Shown here in pieces: positions 8,321-17,885 of a stretch of DNA of 39,480 nt. The notes beneath the pieces were generated by a model that was not told the origin of the DNA, did no database searches, and saw nothing but the letters and a program-made list of their open reading frames with translations. The stretch is from Promethearchaeota archaeon (GTDB lineage: Archaea > Asgardarchaeota > Lokiarchaeia > Sigyniarchaeales > SOKP01): NCBI GenBank assembly GCA_011364925.1, contig RDOA01000033.1, forward strand, positions 1 through 39,480, given 5' to 3'. How positions within the stretch are numbered: the first letter of the stretch is position 1; each line of letters opens with the position of its first letter. The position numbers and the translations under genes were made by a program.

Positions 8321-9301
8321 TTAGATAGGAATTGGAATATCTTCGATGATGTTCTTAATCACCGTCTTAACATCAAGACCTTCAAGTTCAGCTTCCGGTT
8401 TTAACAAAATTCGATGGTTCAATGCGGGGACAACTAGCGCTCGCACATCGTCTGGAGTTACATAAACTCTTCCAAGGATTGCAGCTCTTGCTTTCGAACA
8501 CTTCATCAAGACTAGAGATGCTCGTGGACCACAACCAAGAGCAACTTGAGGGTGGTTTCGAGTCTTTAAGATTATATCTCTAATGTATTTTAGTATTCTA
8601 TCATCTATGTAAACCATATTCATTAATTTTTGTGCCGCTAGTAACTCTTCCCCACTAGTTATTGATTCTACGGAAGGAGAATCACCAGAAATCTGCCGTC
8701 TCATTATATCCACTTCCTCTTCTTTTTCAGGGTAATCCAACCAGAGCTTCATAATGAATCGATCTAGTTGTGCTTCTGGTAGAGGATAAGTACCCTCCAT
8801 TTCAACAGGATTTTCTGTTGCGATGACCATGAAAGGTTTTTGAAGAGGAAGCGTTTCACCTTCAATTGTTATTTGTCGTTCAGCCATAGCTTCGAGAAGA
8901 GCTGCTTGAGTTTTGGGAGCACTCCTATTTATTTCGTCTGCTAAGACAATATTTGCAAATAATGGGCCTCTTTGAAGCACAAATGCACCCTCGTTTTGAT
9001 CAAAGATTTTAGTTCCCGTAATATCTGCAGGTAGCAAATCTGGAGTAAATTGTACTCTTCTAAAAGAGATTCCGAGAGTTTTTGCGAAAGTTTTTGCCAT
9101 AACTGTTTTTCCTAAACCAGGCACTCCTTCAAGAAGGACATGCCCATTAACTAATAATGCGATGAAAAGTTGCTGTAAGATATCTCCATATCCCACTATA
9201 ACACGGCTTACTTCTGAGAGAACTTCTTGTGCTATTTCTCTAATGGGCTCTACATTTATTTGTTCCATATCGTAGTATTTTGCTTTATTTGGGGTTTCCA
9301 T
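8321..9301 (-). CDS. moxR: MoxR-family AAA+ ATPase
   Basis: This is a 326-residue AAA+ ATPase. Walker A is GVPGLGKT (59-66), followed by the MoxR-typical RVQFTPDLLPADITG. Walker B is IVLADEIN (about 118-125), followed by RSAPKTQAALLEAMAE. The sensor region reads ATENPVEMEGTYPLPEAQLDRF. Length and motif order match the family. MoxR proteins act as chaperone-like motors that mature or insert partners, usually with a DUF58/vWA protein, which is the next gene here. A TGTGAT sequence about 5 bases before the ATG at 9301 may be the ribosome site. Because the neighbours are membrane and surface proteins, the likely job is assembly or remodelling at the cell envelope. Confidence 0.94.
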   Translation of the reverse strand: METPNKAKYYDMEQINVEPIREIAQEVLSEVSRVIVGYGDILQQLFIALLVNGHVLLEGVPGLGKTVMAKTFAKTLGISFRRVQFTPDLLPADITGTKIFDQNEGAFVLQRGPLFANIVLADEINRSAPKTQAALLEAMAERQITIEGETLPLQKPFMVIATENPVEMEGTYPLPEAQLDRFIMKLWLDYPEKEEEVDIMRRQISGDSPSVESITSGEELLAAQKLMNMVYIDDRILKYIRDIILKTRNHPQVALGCGPRASLVLMKCSKARAAILGRVYVTPDDVRALVVPALNHRILLKPEAELEGLDVKTVIKNIIEDIPIPI

Positions 9302-9370
9302 TAATTATCACATCTTTTATTTTTTATTTTTTTTGATTAATTTAATTTTAATTGATTATTTTGATTGTGT

Positions 9371-11104
9371 TTAAATATTTTTAACCATCCATTCCATTTC
9401 GAAGTAGAGGTTTTCAAAATCTTGTTCATTTTTAACTTTACTTTTTCCTTCTTTAATAGCTATCATTGTATCCATAAATTTTGATATTCTTCTTACTTTA
9501 GATTTCGTAATTTTTGGTTCCTTAGCGATAACAAAATCTAATACATTTTGGGTTGTAATTTTACGCCCTTGTAAAATTGCATTTAGTTTTCTTTCTAACC
9601 TTCTATATAGTAAAGTCAAAGCCTTTCCATATCTATTTTTCTCTCTATACCACTCGATCTTTTCTGCAAAAAAGGAGGACGTTCTAAATCTTTCTCTTTC
9701 TTCTGCTCTATCTATCTCTTCAGCTTTCTTTTTCTCCTTTTTCTTATCTTTTTTAGGTAAATATTTTCTCAAAGAATAAACTGCTAACAGAGGATATATC
9801 CAAGCGGTAATTGGATTAGTACTTAAATGTATGATATATTGAGTGATAAATCCAAAAATTCCTGCTGATGTCATATCTCTTGAGAATTCTGGTCGAATGT
9901 GAGCCTCGTCAAAAACGACGACCCAATTTTGTTTAGGTTCGCCATAAGTGAGCCAATGTATTATATTTAATCCAAATTGGAGATTATCATAAGCAGATTC
10001 AGCTATTAACTCGTTATTAAATAAACTCGCATCGGCTGATAAAAAAATTCTTGAATTTCCAATATCTTTAGCCATAAAAACCCCTTGTGAATAACCTCCA
10101 AGGGGCCATTTTGTCGGAAAACCAGGCAAGGCACCTCCGATAAAACTTAGATCAACATAGTCATCATCAAAATTATACTTATGGTCACCGTTTTTATCGA
10201 CATACCCATAATCCGTACTTGAACCTACTAAATCCCATCCAAAATATGAAATAAATGGACCTCCTACTACGGAAGATGCTTCTGATAAAATAACTTGGCT
10301 AATACCAATGGTGGTTGGATGAGTTGAAAATGATTTTATTACGGGAAAATCTGGTGCCGTGTCGAATGAAGCGTTATCTCTCAAGATTCCATTAGCGAAT
10401 ATTGTAACTGGTATTTTACCCATTAAAGAAGGATCAAGAAGGCTAGCTAAATAGATCTCCCATAATAGAGTACTTGTACTACCATGATCATGGCAGATAA
10501 ATAATGAGTTCCGTGTACTTGAAGTATTATCATATCGGAAAAAATCCAAGAAGTATGGAATTTCAAATATTGGATTATAAAATTGGTTCGGACCTAATAA
10601 GATCAATAAAATGGATTTGTCTAATCTTTCTGTAGCACTCAGACTAGACTGAATTGACATCACCTCGTATCCATCATTTTTTATTGCCTGTCTGAAATCA
10701 CTCGACCCATTCCAATCATTGTTATAAACTGAAAAGTTTTGATCGTTAACCCCTTGGTCGAATATTGGCCCAAACAAGGGGATAAAACAAAAAATAAAGA
10801 TTACTATGAAGAGAGCTTCTTTAAAGACAGATCCCCCTTTTTGTTTCTTTCGCGATTGGACTTCTCTTGATTTTTGAACTGTCACATTTCTAATAAAAAT
10901 TATTAATCCGAATCCTAAGAATATAGCTCCGATATAACACACTAAAGGTAAGTAACTTATGAAAATGGGAAGATCTTCACCATAAATCTCAAAGAAGCCA
11001 CTTATAAATATACCATAGACTATTAGAAAAATTGTGAAAAAGCCTATGACCAAACCCTTTGAGAGACTAACATTCCTTCCAGAAGATTTTCCAACACTTG
11101 ACAT
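9371..11104 (-). CDS. DUF4350-like membrane protein with cytoplasmic DUF4129-like tail
   Basis: This is a 577-residue protein. Three N-terminal hydrophobic segments (about 16-40, 50-72, 92-112) are followed by a large, presumably external domain of about 115-405. Its pattern, including DFRQAIKNDGYEVMSIQSSL then ILLILLGPN, resembles DUF4350 (a class I glutaminase-like fold without obvious catalysis). One more membrane segment lies near 415-450. The cytoplasmic tail is strongly basic, then helical, and resembles the DUF4129-like domain of the two upstream genes (GKALTLLYRRLERKL, then a T-x-x-x-x-DF element). DUF4350 is a frequent partner of MoxR/DUF58 genes, so the context supports the call. 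It probably helps hold the complex at the membrane; this is inference. Confidence 0.75.
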   Translation of the reverse strand: MSSVGKSSGRNVSLSKGLVIGFFTIFLIVYGIFISGFFEIYGEDLPIFISYLPLVCYIGAIFLGFGLIIFIRNVTVQKSREVQSRKKQKGGSVFKEALFIVIFIFCFIPLFGPIFDQGVNDQNFSVYNNDWNGSSDFRQAIKNDGYEVMSIQSSLSATERLDKSILLILLGPNQFYNPIFEIPYFLDFFRYDNTSSTRNSLFICHDHGSTSTLLWEIYLASLLDPSLMGKIPVTIFANGILRDNASFDTAPDFPVIKSFSTHPTTIGISQVILSEASSVVGGPFISYFGWDLVGSSTDYGYVDKNGDHKYNFDDDYVDLSFIGGALPGFPTKWPLGGYSQGVFMAKDIGNSRIFLSADASLFNNELIAESAYDNLQFGLNIIHWLTYGEPKQNWVVVFDEAHIRPEFSRDMTSAGIFGFITQYIIHLSTNPITAWIYPLLAVYSLRKYLPKKDKKKEKKKAEEIDRAEERERFRTSSFFAEKIEWYREKNRYGKALTLLYRRLERKLNAILQGRKITTQNVLDFVIAKEPKITKSKVRRISKFMDTMIAIKEGKSKVKNEQDFENLYFEMEWMVKNI

Positions 11105-11158
11105 TATAAATTTGTTTTACCTTTTATTAAAAACTCAATATTAATCGGAACTAAAACA

Positions 11159-11539
11159 CTAAAAACTTACAGTTGGTAACGTTTTACCTGTTATATCGTT
11201 GTATAAATTTGAAAATAATTGAACCGTAAAGTTTAATTCTTTTCCTGTGGGTTCCACTCCACCATATATAATATCTTCAATTTTTTTTATAAAAGGATAT
11301 ATGGTTTCTGGTTTTTGTCCTAAATCGTTGACACAGGTTATAGCATATTCTCGTATTGTTTGGTATGCTAGACGTGGTTTTTTATACTTGAGAGTTATTA
11401 TATCGTTGTATATTAGGTAGATGTAAGCAATAGCTTCTTTCGCTCTATTTGAATCTGTCAAAATCTTTACATTTTCAAATTTTTGCTTAATGTTTACTTC
11501 AGGTTCTGGTTCCTTTTTTGATTTTTTCGTTTTTGCCAT
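11159..11539 (-). CDS. Small stand-alone DUF4129-like domain protein
   Basis: This protein has 126 residues with no membrane segment. After a Lys-rich N terminus, residues about 15-115 are helical and align along their length with the C terminus of the next upstream gene: AKEAIAYIY with LEESLSYLF, TIREYAI with TIRDFAI, and IYPFIKKIEDIIY with IYPFIQKVEEIIY. The spacing and the conserved T-I-R-E-Y/D-F element resemble DUF4129, the cytoplasmic tail found in bacterial transglutaminase-like membrane proteins. It therefore looks like a detached, soluble copy of that tail. It lies in the middle of the MoxR cluster and probably interacts with the same partner. No catalytic residues are apparent. Confidence 0.8.
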   Translation of the reverse strand: MAKTKKSKKEPEPEVNIKQKFENVKILTDSNRAKEAIAYIYLIYNDIITLKYKKPRLAYQTIREYAITCVNDLGQKPETIYPFIKKIEDIIYGGVEPTGKELNFTVQLFSNLYNDITGKTLPTVSF

Positions 11540-11644
11540 ATTCTTTACCTATTTCTGTTTTGTTAATTTATTAAATTATTTTTTTTGATTTTATATTTCT
11601 TTCTACTTTTTGTTTTAAGTTTCAATTTGATCTGTTCTAATTTA

Positions 11645-13225
11645 TTAAAAATTTAATTCAAAATTGTATCCAGTTAATTCAAAGTATATTGGAGAGAATA
11701 AATTAATTGTACCGTAGAACTCTTTATCAGTTATCTGAAAGGGTTTTGCGTATATTATCTCCTCTACTTTTTGTATAAAAGGATAAATGGACGCTGGACT
11801 TAATTTTAAATTTGTTACTGAAATTATAGCAAAATCTCGTATAGTTTCATTTCCTTTTCTAACTCTACCAAATTTAGCTCCAATTAAATCCATGTAAATT
11901 GCATTGAAGAGGTAGGACAGTGATTCCTCTAACCTACCAGATTCTTTTAAAATTTTGAGATTTATTATTTTATCTTCAAGAGGTAGATTTACTACCTTTG
12001 ATAGCTTATCTTGTTTCTTATAATAACGATAACCATAAAAAGCTAAACCTCCGATAACAACTCCTATTATTGGAAGAAAAATTGAGAAGAACATTAGGAA
12101 AGGAGGAGCTTGAGGACCTAAACCAGGGGTTACTGTTGCTTGTTGAACGGTAATAAATTGTCTAGTGACTATATTTTTACCAGGATTATTTAGCAATCGA
12201 ATGGAAATACTTGCCTGGCCAGTCCATTGAGGAAGTGCGTGAACAATTGAAAAATCTCCGTTTGAATCTGTTGATAGAGAATTAATGAAAGTCCCATTAT
12301 AATATATTTCGATAATTCTGTTGGTTATAGCGAGAGAAGGATTGGTTCTAGAGACTACTTTTCCTGAGATTCTTAAATTGCTGGAAGCTCTAATTGTCGA
12401 TGGTAGGTCCCATATACATGATATATTCGAAAATAGATTTGTATTAGTATAGAGATGGTCGGAATATCCGACATCGGGTGGCGAAGCGTATGTAAGGAGC
12501 AGTTCTAAAATAGTAATACCAATATCTGGAATAAAAACTGGTTGGATTAAGCCTGATCCATCTGTAGAGACAAACCCACTATCTACAACAACGGGTCCAT
12601 CATACCAATAATAATTAATGGTTGAAAAAGGAATCCCAGAGCCACTATAATACCTTAAATAATCATCATTATCGAAGTCAAAAAATTCTCCGATTAATTT
12701 AGCTGTTCTAGGAGTATTAAAATCAAAATAAGAAGTGGTATTTACATAGATTATATAATGAGTACGATACTCGACTGTATCAGGAGTAGAATCAATCACA
12801 GTTGCTTCAATTTTATGAGACGAGTATATATCAAGGAAAGGATCAACGATATAATCTATTTGGAAATAGCCGTTTATGTCTGTAACATCATTATAACTGG
12901 AATCTACAACGTCATCTACTTCAATAGCAATAGTGTATCCTGGCTTTCCCTCTCCACCAGGAGGAATCCTGTTAAAAAGTCGCCCTTGTACGGTTATTAG
13001 ATCATCGTGAGTAAATCGTGTGTTATTGATGCCAACAGGATTAGTTAAATCTAGAGTCGCCCAGATACCTGAACTTTTCAAGTATTTTTCTTTATTTTGA
13101 ATATTCTGATAATTTGGAATTTGAAAAAATAATATGCTTGGAAAAATGATTAAGATACAGGCTAATACGATAACAATATAACCTATTTTATTATTAGGTT
13201 TTAATATATTTACTAATCTCGTCAT
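11645..13225 (-). CDS. Two-membrane-segment surface protein with Ig-like domains and DUF4129-like tail
   Basis: This is a 526-residue protein. A hydrophobic segment at about residues 14-34 acts as signal anchor. The external region of about 40-365 has beta-rich Ig/carboxypeptidase-regulatory-like units, recognisable by repeated D-x-N/S-G-x-F/L turns such as TDINGYFQIDY and STDSNGDFSIVH. A second membrane helix lies near 371-397, followed by Tyr/Lys. The cytoplasmic tail of about 405-526 is a DUF4129-like helical domain, paralogous to the separate 126-residue protein encoded next. The external region resembles the repeats of the 1481-residue neighbour. It lies 28 bp downstream of that gene. 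It probably links an outside adhesive or structural part to the MoxR machinery inside; this is inference. Confidence 0.8.
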   Translation of the reverse strand: MTRLVNILKPNNKIGYIVIVLACILIIFPSILFFQIPNYQNIQNKEKYLKSSGIWATLDLTNPVGINNTRFTHDDLITVQGRLFNRIPPGGEGKPGYTIAIEVDDVVDSSYNDVTDINGYFQIDYIVDPFLDIYSSHKIEATVIDSTPDTVEYRTHYIIYVNTTSYFDFNTPRTAKLIGEFFDFDNDDYLRYYSGSGIPFSTINYYWYDGPVVVDSGFVSTDGSGLIQPVFIPDIGITILELLLTYASPPDVGYSDHLYTNTNLFSNISCIWDLPSTIRASSNLRISGKVVSRTNPSLAITNRIIEIYYNGTFINSLSTDSNGDFSIVHALPQWTGQASISIRLLNNPGKNIVTRQFITVQQATVTPGLGPQAPPFLMFFSIFLPIIGVVIGGLAFYGYRYYKKQDKLSKVVNLPLEDKIINLKILKESGRLEESLSYLFNAIYMDLIGAKFGRVRKGNETIRDFAIISVTNLKLSPASIYPFIQKVEEIIYAKPFQITDKEFYGTINLFSPIYFELTGYNFELNF

Positions 13226-13253
13226 TATTATCTGTATCTTTATATTTTTTTAA

Positions 13254-16200
13254 TTATGGCTCTCTATATAGTTCTATTGATAAAAATTCCACATAATAAT
13301 AATCAGGAGAACTGAAATTGTCTTCTGGGTAGAACGTAACATTAATCTCAGCGTTATCAGGCCAACTACCAACAAGTATAGTGATATTAAAGAAGCCATT
13401 AATATCTGTAAAACCGATGGCTGTTGCTAGCACATTTCCTACACTATCTGTTACGGTAACATTGACTTCCATAAAAGCCATGGCAGTTCCATTATCCCAA
13501 TTTAAAAATCCATAGACATAGAGATCGTCACCAAAGTAAAATTCATCTTTAACAACTCTAGTATCATAGTTTCCATTTATATTTACACCAGCTGTAATAT
13601 TGATGGGAACAACCATACTTATTGCTGTTTCCATATAGTTTGGCAAAGAGATTCCAACATCATAAAGACTTCCGGTAAAATAAATAAGAATGTAATAGCT
13701 ACCTTGAGGACAGTTCAGAAATATACGATTATTATCATAAAGATAATTTCCCCCATAAACGGTTCTAAATTGAGGACCATTTATGTTTAAGTACCCTGAA
13801 ACATCTCCAAGCGTACTATGCCATAAAATAAGACCTATTTCCAAACCGTTTAAATGCGTGCCGTTCTGTTGAAGCACGCCATCAACATTAAACTGATGAT
13901 AGTTTCTTTGAATTACCGTTCTGTCAAGATTAATAGAAATACTAATAGTTTCATTAATCACGATATAAGTAGTGTTAAAAGTGCTAAATGTATGATAATT
14001 AACTCGGAATCTTAACAAGCCCGCATATAAATCGTTTGTAGAGAGATTAAATTGAACGAACCCCGTTGAACCACTTGAAAATGTGTGTGAATCTAAAAGA
14101 TTATTAGTATAATCGTCATAGATATACACAGTTCTGGAATCAAACGGTTCTGGGTGAACGATTTGCACTTGAACATGGATAGTCTCGCCAAAATTATATG
14201 TTTCGGGGAGATATCCTGGGTCATAAAAAGGAACTGTGTGTCTACCTTCTACAGACAATAAAATATTGAGGTTATCAGGATCATATACTTGTAAATCCAA
14301 AATTCCATTATCAGCAGTGGTAAAATTACTATAACCTCCAAGATAGAAATCATATTCGTTATTTAAATTATAAGGCCAAGAGTACATAAAAATTCCATCA
14401 AATGCGACAATAATTGTGTAGTTTTTCTCAGGAGTTGAACTTAGAACCGAATAAGTTAAATCAAATACCCCACTTTCGTCTAAACGTAAGAATCCACTCT
14501 CTAGCGAGAGATATCCAGAGTAATCCGTAGCAAATTGGTCGAGCATATATACAAAAATTCTTGCGTATTTAATTGGCAAACTGTTGTTGGAATCTATCAC
14601 ATAGCCATGTATATTGAAATTTCTATTTGATGAACCACTCCTAGCGACGATATTCGGAGTGGGACCGCTTTCAATATTTATTGTTATAGGTGCGTTACAT
14701 ATAAAATACGAATAATTATAATTAGAGCCCCATCTAGCATATATTTGATGAGGTCCTGCAACAGTAAAAGTATCCGCATTATAAATTAAACTGGTAAAGC
14801 CATTAAGTGTTGAGGCTGAGCCTATTAAAACATCTTGAGTCACATCATAGAAGTCAATCCATTCTCCGTCACCAATGGGTATTCCGCCGGATTCGAGATA
14901 CACGCTTAAATTTACAAATCCATTCCTATAAATCACGGGTTGGTTATAATCGTCTGTTGGGTAACCATCTATCCAAAAATTAAATGTTAATGTGGTCGGA
15001 GTCGTTACCATAAGCTCATTAATAAACGTAGAAGATGTGTTGATATAAGGCAAAATAAAAAACGCGGGGTACACAGGATGAAAACTGCGATCAATAGTAC
15101 CATTGAAATCAAGTCTTAAAGTATAATTACCCGTTGGAGTATTCGATGCTACTTCAAACCATACATTAAAGTATCCATTGAAGTCGGTCCAGATTGTATT
15201 AGATGGCATTAAGTAAGGGGAACAGTCAATTCCACTTCTTAGTAACCGTAAATCTACTCTTGAATTCCCGATAGGTCTCCCAGTAGTGCGATCCAGAAGC
15301 TCTCCTTCTATATTGAAAAAGGTATTAGTAGCTCCCATTGCTGTGCGATTAATTACTCGAGGAACTGGCCCAGAAAAGATGTTGATTATAGGTTCTTCGT
15401 TTAGAATAAAGTATGAATGGTTTTCTTCTATCCCTACCTTTGCAAATAATAGATTTGGTCCTGTTGTCATTAGGTTATTTACAGTGTATCTGTATTTCGC
15501 AATCCCATTAATGTCAGTAGTATTAGCCCCTATTTGTAAACCACTCCTGTAGTCAAAAAACTGAACATTTTGATTTGGTATTGGGAAACTTGTTTCGTTC
15601 ACAACTTTTGCTTTTAGAATTATATCGTTACCTCTATTCGCAACCGGAGAATCTGGAATGAACGAGGGAACATCATTAATATAGAACCATACATATTTAA
15701 GAATTCCCCTTGTAACATTAAATTCCATTCGATTGCTTGAATCATTAACGTACCCAATGGCGAAATTCATAAAATACCAACTACCGTTTGTATCAATCCT
15801 TACATCGTATTGGTCAATAGAATTGTCGATAACATTAGTATAGACATCAAAAAAGCCATTAGGATCAGCGTTGAAGTATGTCATATCAAAGATGGGACTT
15901 GGAACTCTAGTACTTGTGCCCTTATAGAATACGACGATCTCCAAGGTCGTTCCACCTACATTTGTGTTTGCTACAGGATCGTATACATAACCTTGAATAT
16001 TTGTCGCAGGATCAATTGAAGTATTAACTTCTTGGGGGTTGATACTTTGAAGGTTTACTTCGATATCTCCATACACTGTATAAACGGTTGTATCATTAAC
16101 ATTAGGATTAAACTGAGCAAAAATATAATGGGGTCCTACTACCTGGGAATTATCGATATTTACTAAAATTGAAGCTTCCCCATTAATATCGGTGTAAACT

Positions 16201-17699
16201 TGGCCAAGGGATTGATACGATGTTATATCGAAGAACGAAATAGCTGTACTATTAACGGGATTTCCATCCAGTGTTAATGTTGCAGTCAAATTCGCCACAT
16301 TTCCTCTATATCCCGCTGTAAAGTTAGAATTTAAAACTAAAGAATAGTTGGCTAGTGTTGGAGGATTTCCTCCATAATTATCGTAATATACATCGAATTG
16401 TATCCATCTGCCATTTCCAATTGTATCTATAGGAATGTATATCTCAGCCCAATTATACATGTTTTTATATTTTATGGGGCAAGTGAGTTTCCCTTCTGTG
16501 GGATCAAAAATTTCTTGAGTTGTAAAGCTATTAAATCCATCTACAAAACGAGTCGGGATACCAAAAACTCGGGCAAATGCACAAAAAGCAGAAGTAAAAT
16601 CAGCCCAATATCCAATACCTTGCTCACAAAACCACTCTACTTGATCGTATCCCTGAGGAGCAGGATTATATTGGCTAGGATCTGTAATTCTAGCGAAATT
16701 ATATTGTAGGTAATTCCTAATCTTATCAGCGATAATAAAGGCATTATCACTACTTGTAATAGTTTTGTTTATTTCATTAACATAATAAGCGAAATCGTCA
16801 TTATTGTTGATATAAACATCAAGAGTATCTCCCTTTAGTTGTAAATATTTAGCTTGAATTGCAGGATCGATATATACAGGTTCAACTGCCATAGCATCGA
16901 TTTCAGCACCAGTTGGTAAATCTAACCCAAATAGCTCATAAGTCATGTTTACATTTCCTTGTGTGGCAGGATCAAGATTTATATCTAATGTAGTACAATT
17001 AAAATCATCCTTGTACAATTCAGGAGGACTTGTCATAAAATAGGGATTGGTATAAACACTACTTTCCATAATATAAGGATTAGGGAACAATGAAGGGATA
17101 ACCATTGAATTTGAGCCAGCATTTGGCGTAAGTAGCATTTTTAAAGATAACAAATCTTTGTCAGAATGATAACTTGAATAATTCGAATAGGAGTAAAAGT
17201 CAAGAATTTGTTTAGCAGCAGTTGAGTGCCATCCATCGCCGGTATATTCGTCAAAACTTTCGTATTTCCATAATTTAGTACGAATTTCATTGATATCATT
17301 ATAGTCGTAGATCCTGAAAACTTCAATTTCAGAAGCCATGAGTGCTGCAAGAGCTTGAGAATAATTATTTAAGTTTAAATCGTCGATGTTGCCATCAAAC
17401 ATTTCTTCTAAAGCGTTTAAAAGGTCACTCATTTCGTCTGGGGTTAGATTAAGATTTGAAAACAAGTCTTGAAAATCAGATACATTATAAGGAAATGGAG
17501 GCATTACTAATATGACGTCCTCGGGATCAGTTTCGTCCAATCGGTCGCTTGGAGTGGGCCTTTGGGTATTCCAAAGCAAACTCCAAAAAATAACTGAAAA
17601 CATAAACGCCCCGATTAACAATACTGCTACAACTACGATTTTAATAATTCGTTTTGTATTGATCGAGGTTGCTAATAAATCCTCACGAAATTCTGACAT
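13254..17699 (-). CDS. Giant surface protein with catalytically dead transglutaminase-like domain and Ig-like repeats
   Basis: This is a 1481-residue protein and the first gene of the cluster. A membrane anchor at about residues 18-43 precedes an external remainder. Residues about 310-440 match the transglutaminase core in pattern: GYWADFTSAFCAFARVFGIP aligns without gaps to the usual G-Y-C-x-x-F-A...R-x-x-GIP motif. Trp365 stands where the catalytic Cys should be. The H-A-W-x-E motif reads YNWAE, so the catalytic His is Tyr415. Only the Asp (D436 in WIQFD) is kept. Residues about 450-1481 are a string of Ig/Big-like beta domains, with phrases such as GPHYIFAQF, GPNLLFAKV and GPHQIYARW repeating. 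There is no C-terminal membrane helix. It is likely a non-enzymatic binding or structural surface protein. Confidence 0.88.
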   Translation of the reverse strand: MSEFREDLLATSINTKRIIKIVVVAVLLIGAFMFSVIFWSLLWNTQRPTPSDRLDETDPEDVILVMPPFPYNVSDFQDLFSNLNLTPDEMSDLLNALEEMFDGNIDDLNLNNYSQALAALMASEIEVFRIYDYNDINEIRTKLWKYESFDEYTGDGWHSTAAKQILDFYSYSNYSSYHSDKDLLSLKMLLTPNAGSNSMVIPSLFPNPYIMESSVYTNPYFMTSPPELYKDDFNCTTLDINLDPATQGNVNMTYELFGLDLPTGAEIDAMAVEPVYIDPAIQAKYLQLKGDTLDVYINNNDDFAYYVNEINKTITSSDNAFIIADKIRNYLQYNFARITDPSQYNPAPQGYDQVEWFCEQGIGYWADFTSAFCAFARVFGIPTRFVDGFNSFTTQEIFDPTEGKLTCPIKYKNMYNWAEIYIPIDTIGNGRWIQFDVYYDNYGGNPPTLANYSLVLNSNFTAGYRGNVANLTATLTLDGNPVNSTAISFFDITSYQSLGQVYTDINGEASILVNIDNSQVVGPHYIFAQFNPNVNDTTVYTVYGDIEVNLQSINPQEVNTSIDPATNIQGYVYDPVANTNVGGTTLEIVVFYKGTSTRVPSPIFDMTYFNADPNGFFDVYTNVIDNSIDQYDVRIDTNGSWYFMNFAIGYVNDSSNRMEFNVTRGILKYVWFYINDVPSFIPDSPVANRGNDIILKAKVVNETSFPIPNQNVQFFDYRSGLQIGANTTDINGIAKYRYTVNNLMTTGPNLLFAKVGIEENHSYFILNEEPIINIFSGPVPRVINRTAMGATNTFFNIEGELLDRTTGRPIGNSRVDLRLLRSGIDCSPYLMPSNTIWTDFNGYFNVWFEVASNTPTGNYTLRLDFNGTIDRSFHPVYPAFFILPYINTSSTFINELMVTTPTTLTFNFWIDGYPTDDYNQPVIYRNGFVNLSVYLESGGIPIGDGEWIDFYDVTQDVLIGSASTLNGFTSLIYNADTFTVAGPHQIYARWGSNYNYSYFICNAPITINIESGPTPNIVARSGSSNRNFNIHGYVIDSNNSLPIKYARIFVYMLDQFATDYSGYLSLESGFLRLDESGVFDLTYSVLSSTPEKNYTIIVAFDGIFMYSWPYNLNNEYDFYLGGYSNFTTADNGILDLQVYDPDNLNILLSVEGRHTVPFYDPGYLPETYNFGETIHVQVQIVHPEPFDSRTVYIYDDYTNNLLDSHTFSSGSTGFVQFNLSTNDLYAGLLRFRVNYHTFSTFNTTYIVINETISISINLDRTVIQRNYHQFNVDGVLQQNGTHLNGLEIGLILWHSTLGDVSGYLNINGPQFRTVYGGNYLYDNNRIFLNCPQGSYYILIYFTGSLYDVGISLPNYMETAISMVVPINITAGVNINGNYDTRVVKDEFYFGDDLYVYGFLNWDNGTAMAFMEVNVTVTDSVGNVLATAIGFTDINGFFNITILVGSWPDNAEINVTFYPEDNFSSPDYYYVEFLSIELYREP

Positions 17700-17756
17700 A
17701 TTTACTCTATTTTACCCTTAACTTTTCCATATCAAGTTTGCAATACTAATTAAAAT

Positions 17757-17776
17757 TATAGTATAAATAATTTTCC
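17757..17776 (-). promoter_or_regulatory. TATA/BRE-like promoter of the MoxR cluster
   Basis: In the leftward sense this reads GGAAAATTATTTATACT, an A-rich BRE-like element followed by a TATTTATA-type TATA box centred near 17765. A start about 25 bases downstream, near 17740, would leave a leader of roughly 40 bases before the ATG at 17699. All seven genes to 5483 run in the same direction with short gaps, so this may drive the entire cluster. The assignment is by pattern and spacing only. Confidence 0.45.
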
Positions 17777-17852
17777 TAATAATTCAGATTGATATGAAAT
17801 ATTATAAAAAAATGAATAAAATCTGTAAAAATACAATCAAAATGAAGGTAAA

Positions 17853-17885
17853 CTTTTTTTTAAAAAAGGGAAAAATAAAAATTAT
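17853..17885 (-). terminator. T-rich terminator-like tract after the Pro-rich/zinc-ribbon gene
   Basis: Directly after the stop at 17886, the leftward sequence is a run of T-tracts (TTTTTATTTTTCCC) followed by a T6/A8 inverted stretch. Oligo-T tracts end archaeal transcripts. It would separate this gene from the MoxR cluster promoter just downstream. Confidence 0.4.

Noticed and set aside
11540-11644. Possible small gene or RNA in the 105-bp gap of the MoxR cluster
   Set aside because: The gap is T-rich low-complexity DNA with no start, ribosome site or fold that I can see.
13254-17699. Calling the large surface protein an active transglutaminase or protease
   Set aside because: The catalytic Cys and His positions hold Trp365 and Tyr415.
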